Shown here: piece after piece, positions 6,699-7,202 of the stretch
Layout of the letters: each line of letters begins with the position of its first letter
Position numbering within the stretch: the stretch's first letter is position 1
From: UBA8337 sp049889915
GTDB taxonomy: Bacteria > Pseudomonadota > Alphaproteobacteria > RS24
Assembly: GCA_049889915.1 (NCBI GenBank)
Contig: JBMHCM010000093.1
Span: forward strand, 1 to 7,202
Direction: 5' to 3'
Length of the DNA: 7,202 nt
Program-made: the position numbers and the translations under genes
Notes under the pieces: model-generated
The model's input: the letters and a program-made list of their open reading frames with translations, nothing else
Databases searched by the model: none
What the model was told of the DNA's origin: nothing

Positions 6699-6722
6699 CG
6701 ACACCAGCTTGCGCTGGTGTCG
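6699..6722. repeat. 24-bp dyad upstream of the XRE gene, possible operator or leader hairpin
   Basis: CGACACCAGC (6699-6708) and GCTGGTGTCG (6713-6722) are perfect inverted arms separated by TTGC. It lies 18 nt upstream of the XRE start codon. Two readings are possible: a binding site for autoregulation by the dimeric HTH protein, or a stable leader hairpin. There is no T tract after it in the minus direction, so an attenuator is less likely. Confidence 0.7.
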
Positions 6723-6731
6723 GGGGTAGGA

Positions 6732-6784
6732 AAGTCGTCCAAAGAGCGACTACGACTTATTCGGACAAGCCTTATTCAGTCGTC
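6732..6784. repeat. Cluster of short AAGTCGT / ACGACTT and CTTATTC repeats
   Basis: AAGTCGT (6732-6738) is inverted as ACGACTT (6752-6758), and AGTCGTC occurs at 6733-6739 and again at 6778-6784. CGACT also appears at 6747-6751. CTTATTC is directly repeated at 6756-6762 and 6771-6777. The cluster lies between the terminator at 6827 and the XRE gene, where that gene's promoter should be. No good -35/-10 pair was seen. Confidence 0.5.
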
Positions 6785-6812
6785 ACCCCGACCAAGCGAG
6801 GTGAACGATTTT

Positions 6813-6879
6813 CTGCAATCTTAAATAAAAAAGGCTTAACGCTGTCGCGCCAAGCCGCATACGCAATACAAGATTGCAG
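6813..6879. repeat. 67-bp element with 10-bp perfect terminal inverted repeats enclosing a terminator
   Basis: CTGCAATCTT (6813-6822) and AAGATTGCAG (6870-6879) are perfect inverted arms. The 47 bp between them contain a complete minus-strand intrinsic terminator. Flanking bases show no target-site duplication, so evidence for a mobile origin is weak; a long RNA hairpin formed on read-through is an alternative. Confidence 0.6.
6827..6856 (-). terminator. Rho-independent terminator, minus strand
   Basis: On the minus strand GGCTTGGCGC (6856-6847) pairs with GCGTTAAGCC (6842-6833) over 10 bp, including two G-U pairs, closing a GACA loop. TTTTTT follows immediately (6832-6827). The wobbles and the T run mark the minus strand as the functional one. 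It ends transcription coming from ettA or from an RNA encoded between 6857 and 7034. Confidence 0.85.
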
Positions 6880-6940
6880 CTTTGGAATAAGGGTTTCCCA
6901 ACCCCTGCCATGCCGTTCCGCATGCCATGGCTCAAGCTTA
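6827..6940 (-). ncRNA. Candidate structured RNA or ettA 3' UTR fold ending at the terminator
   Basis: Three helices fit a three-way junction on the minus strand. P1 pairs AGCTT (6938-6934) with AAGCT (6882-6878). P2 pairs GCCATG (6931-6926) with CATGGC (6912-6907). P3 is a 7-bp stem (6906-6900 with 6895-6889) with a GGGA loop of the GNRA type and one G-U pair. P2 and P3 abut directly, which would allow stacking. The terminator follows. No convincing promoter was found between 7034 and 6940, so it may be the processed 3' end of the ettA mRNA. I recognise no known RNA family. Confidence 0.35.
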
Positions 6941-7034
6941 TGAAACCACCAAACGATAAAGCAAGCAAAAAGTGATTTAACTTATTGTTCTTAAACGCAA
7001 AATATTAAATCTAGAGGCAAATACACAAAGCCTT
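6857..7034. other. Noncoding stretch between ettA and the terminator
   Basis: These 178 bases contain no credible protein gene: short frames here have no ribosome binding site or recognisable domain. The half next to ettA (about 6945-7034) is AT-rich, and the other half is GC-richer and holds the predicted junction fold. With 6705-6826 the whole region between the ettA stop and the XRE gene exceeds 300 bases without protein coding. Confidence 0.7.
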
Positions 7035-7202
7035 CTACCGGCTAAACTGCTTATATTTAATCCGCTTGGGCACTTCCGCATCGGCGCCGAGGCGGCGTTT
7101 GCGGTCTTCCTCATAATCGGCGTAATTGCCCTCAAACCATTCCACATGGCTGTCGCCCTCAAAGGCCAGAATATGCGTGGCGATGCGGTCGAGGAACCAA
7201 CG
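7035..7202 (-). CDS. ettA: Energy-dependent translational throttle protein EttA, C-terminus (partial)
   Basis: These are the last 55 residues of an ABC-F ATPase. EttA binds the ribosomal E site and gates entry into elongation according to the ADP/ATP ratio. The visible sequence RWFLDRIATHILAFEGD, then HVEWFEGNYADYEEDRKRR and a RIKYKQFSR end, matches the conserved tail of EttA. It includes the region after the second nucleotide-binding domain's Walker B and switch segments. The frame is open to the right edge, so the N-terminal part lies outside the window. It ends with TAG at 7037-7035. The next recognisable terminator in its direction is about 180 nt downstream. It is clearly a member of the ABC-F group; the EttA assignment rests on the characteristic C-terminal end. 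Confidence 0.92.
   Translation of the reverse strand, partial: RWFLDRIATHILAFEGDSHVEWFEGNYADYEEDRKRRLGADAEVPKRIKYKQFSR

Noticed and set aside
6827..6940. 6S RNA or SRP RNA identity for the structured region
   Set aside because: The fold is a short three-way junction without the long closing stem and central bubble of 6S RNA, and no SRP RNA tetraloop or domain IV motif was found.
6494..6943. Plus-strand open frame of 149 codons over the XRE gene and the noncoding gap
   Set aside because: It runs antisense to the HTH frame and through the terminator and dyad, with low-complexity, domain-free translation.
6783..6968. Minus-strand 61-codon frame in the gap downstream of ettA
   Set aside because: No ribosome binding site, it reads through the strong terminator, and composition is not protein-like.
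6940..7034. Promoter for an independent small RNA on the minus strand
   Set aside because: Candidate -10 sequences such as TTTAAT near 7009-7004 have no matching -35 at 16 to 18 bp; the best pairs match only 3 or 4 of 6 positions.

Overview
The window looks like ordinary chromosome from an alphaproteobacterium. The evidence is a gene encoding an ArsR-type HTH fused to a methyltransferase fold, followed by metF and the homocysteine-binding part of metH. There is also an mlaA-mlaC pair whose MlaA has an Asp-rich tail, a Fur-box-controlled TonB-dependent receptor, and moderately GC-rich, even composition. I cannot name the genus. No mobile element, CRISPR array, tRNA or rRNA is visible.

Layout. 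1-2595 (minus strand) is a methionine-cycle operon read from right to left: a SahR-like regulator (1645-2595), metF (800-1639) and metH (1-789, cut by the window edge). The genes are 5 to 10 nt apart. Its promoter and a perfect 20-bp palindromic operator lie at 2603-2630, and the predicted transcript is leaderless. 2596-2728 is a divergent intergenic region with an imperfect hairpin. 2729-4096 (plus strand) holds mlaA and mlaC, the outer-membrane lipoprotein and periplasmic carrier of the Mla phospholipid-trafficking pathway, probably translated as a pair. 4097-4206 holds two direct-repeated Fur boxes. 4207-6276 (plus) encodes a TonB-dependent siderophore receptor, ended by a strong hairpin that can serve both converging genes. 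6348-6680 (minus) encodes a small XRE-type HTH protein with a 24-bp dyad just upstream. 6705-7034 has no credible protein gene. It contains a clear minus-strand intrinsic terminator, a potential three-way-junction RNA fold ahead of it, and a cluster of short repeats. 7035-7202 (minus) is the C-terminus of ettA.

How the parts work together. SahR-like proteins sense S-adenosylhomocysteine through a methyltransferase-like domain and control the enzymes that regenerate methionine; here the regulator heads the operon it probably controls. MetF supplies 5-methyl-THF to MetH. MlaA and MlaC maintain outer-membrane lipid asymmetry. The receptor imports ferric siderophore when Fur is released under iron starvation. 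The XRE protein and the noncoding stretch beside ettA are the least explained part of the window. I found no clear new multi-gene system; the most unusual signals are in the noncoding DNA.
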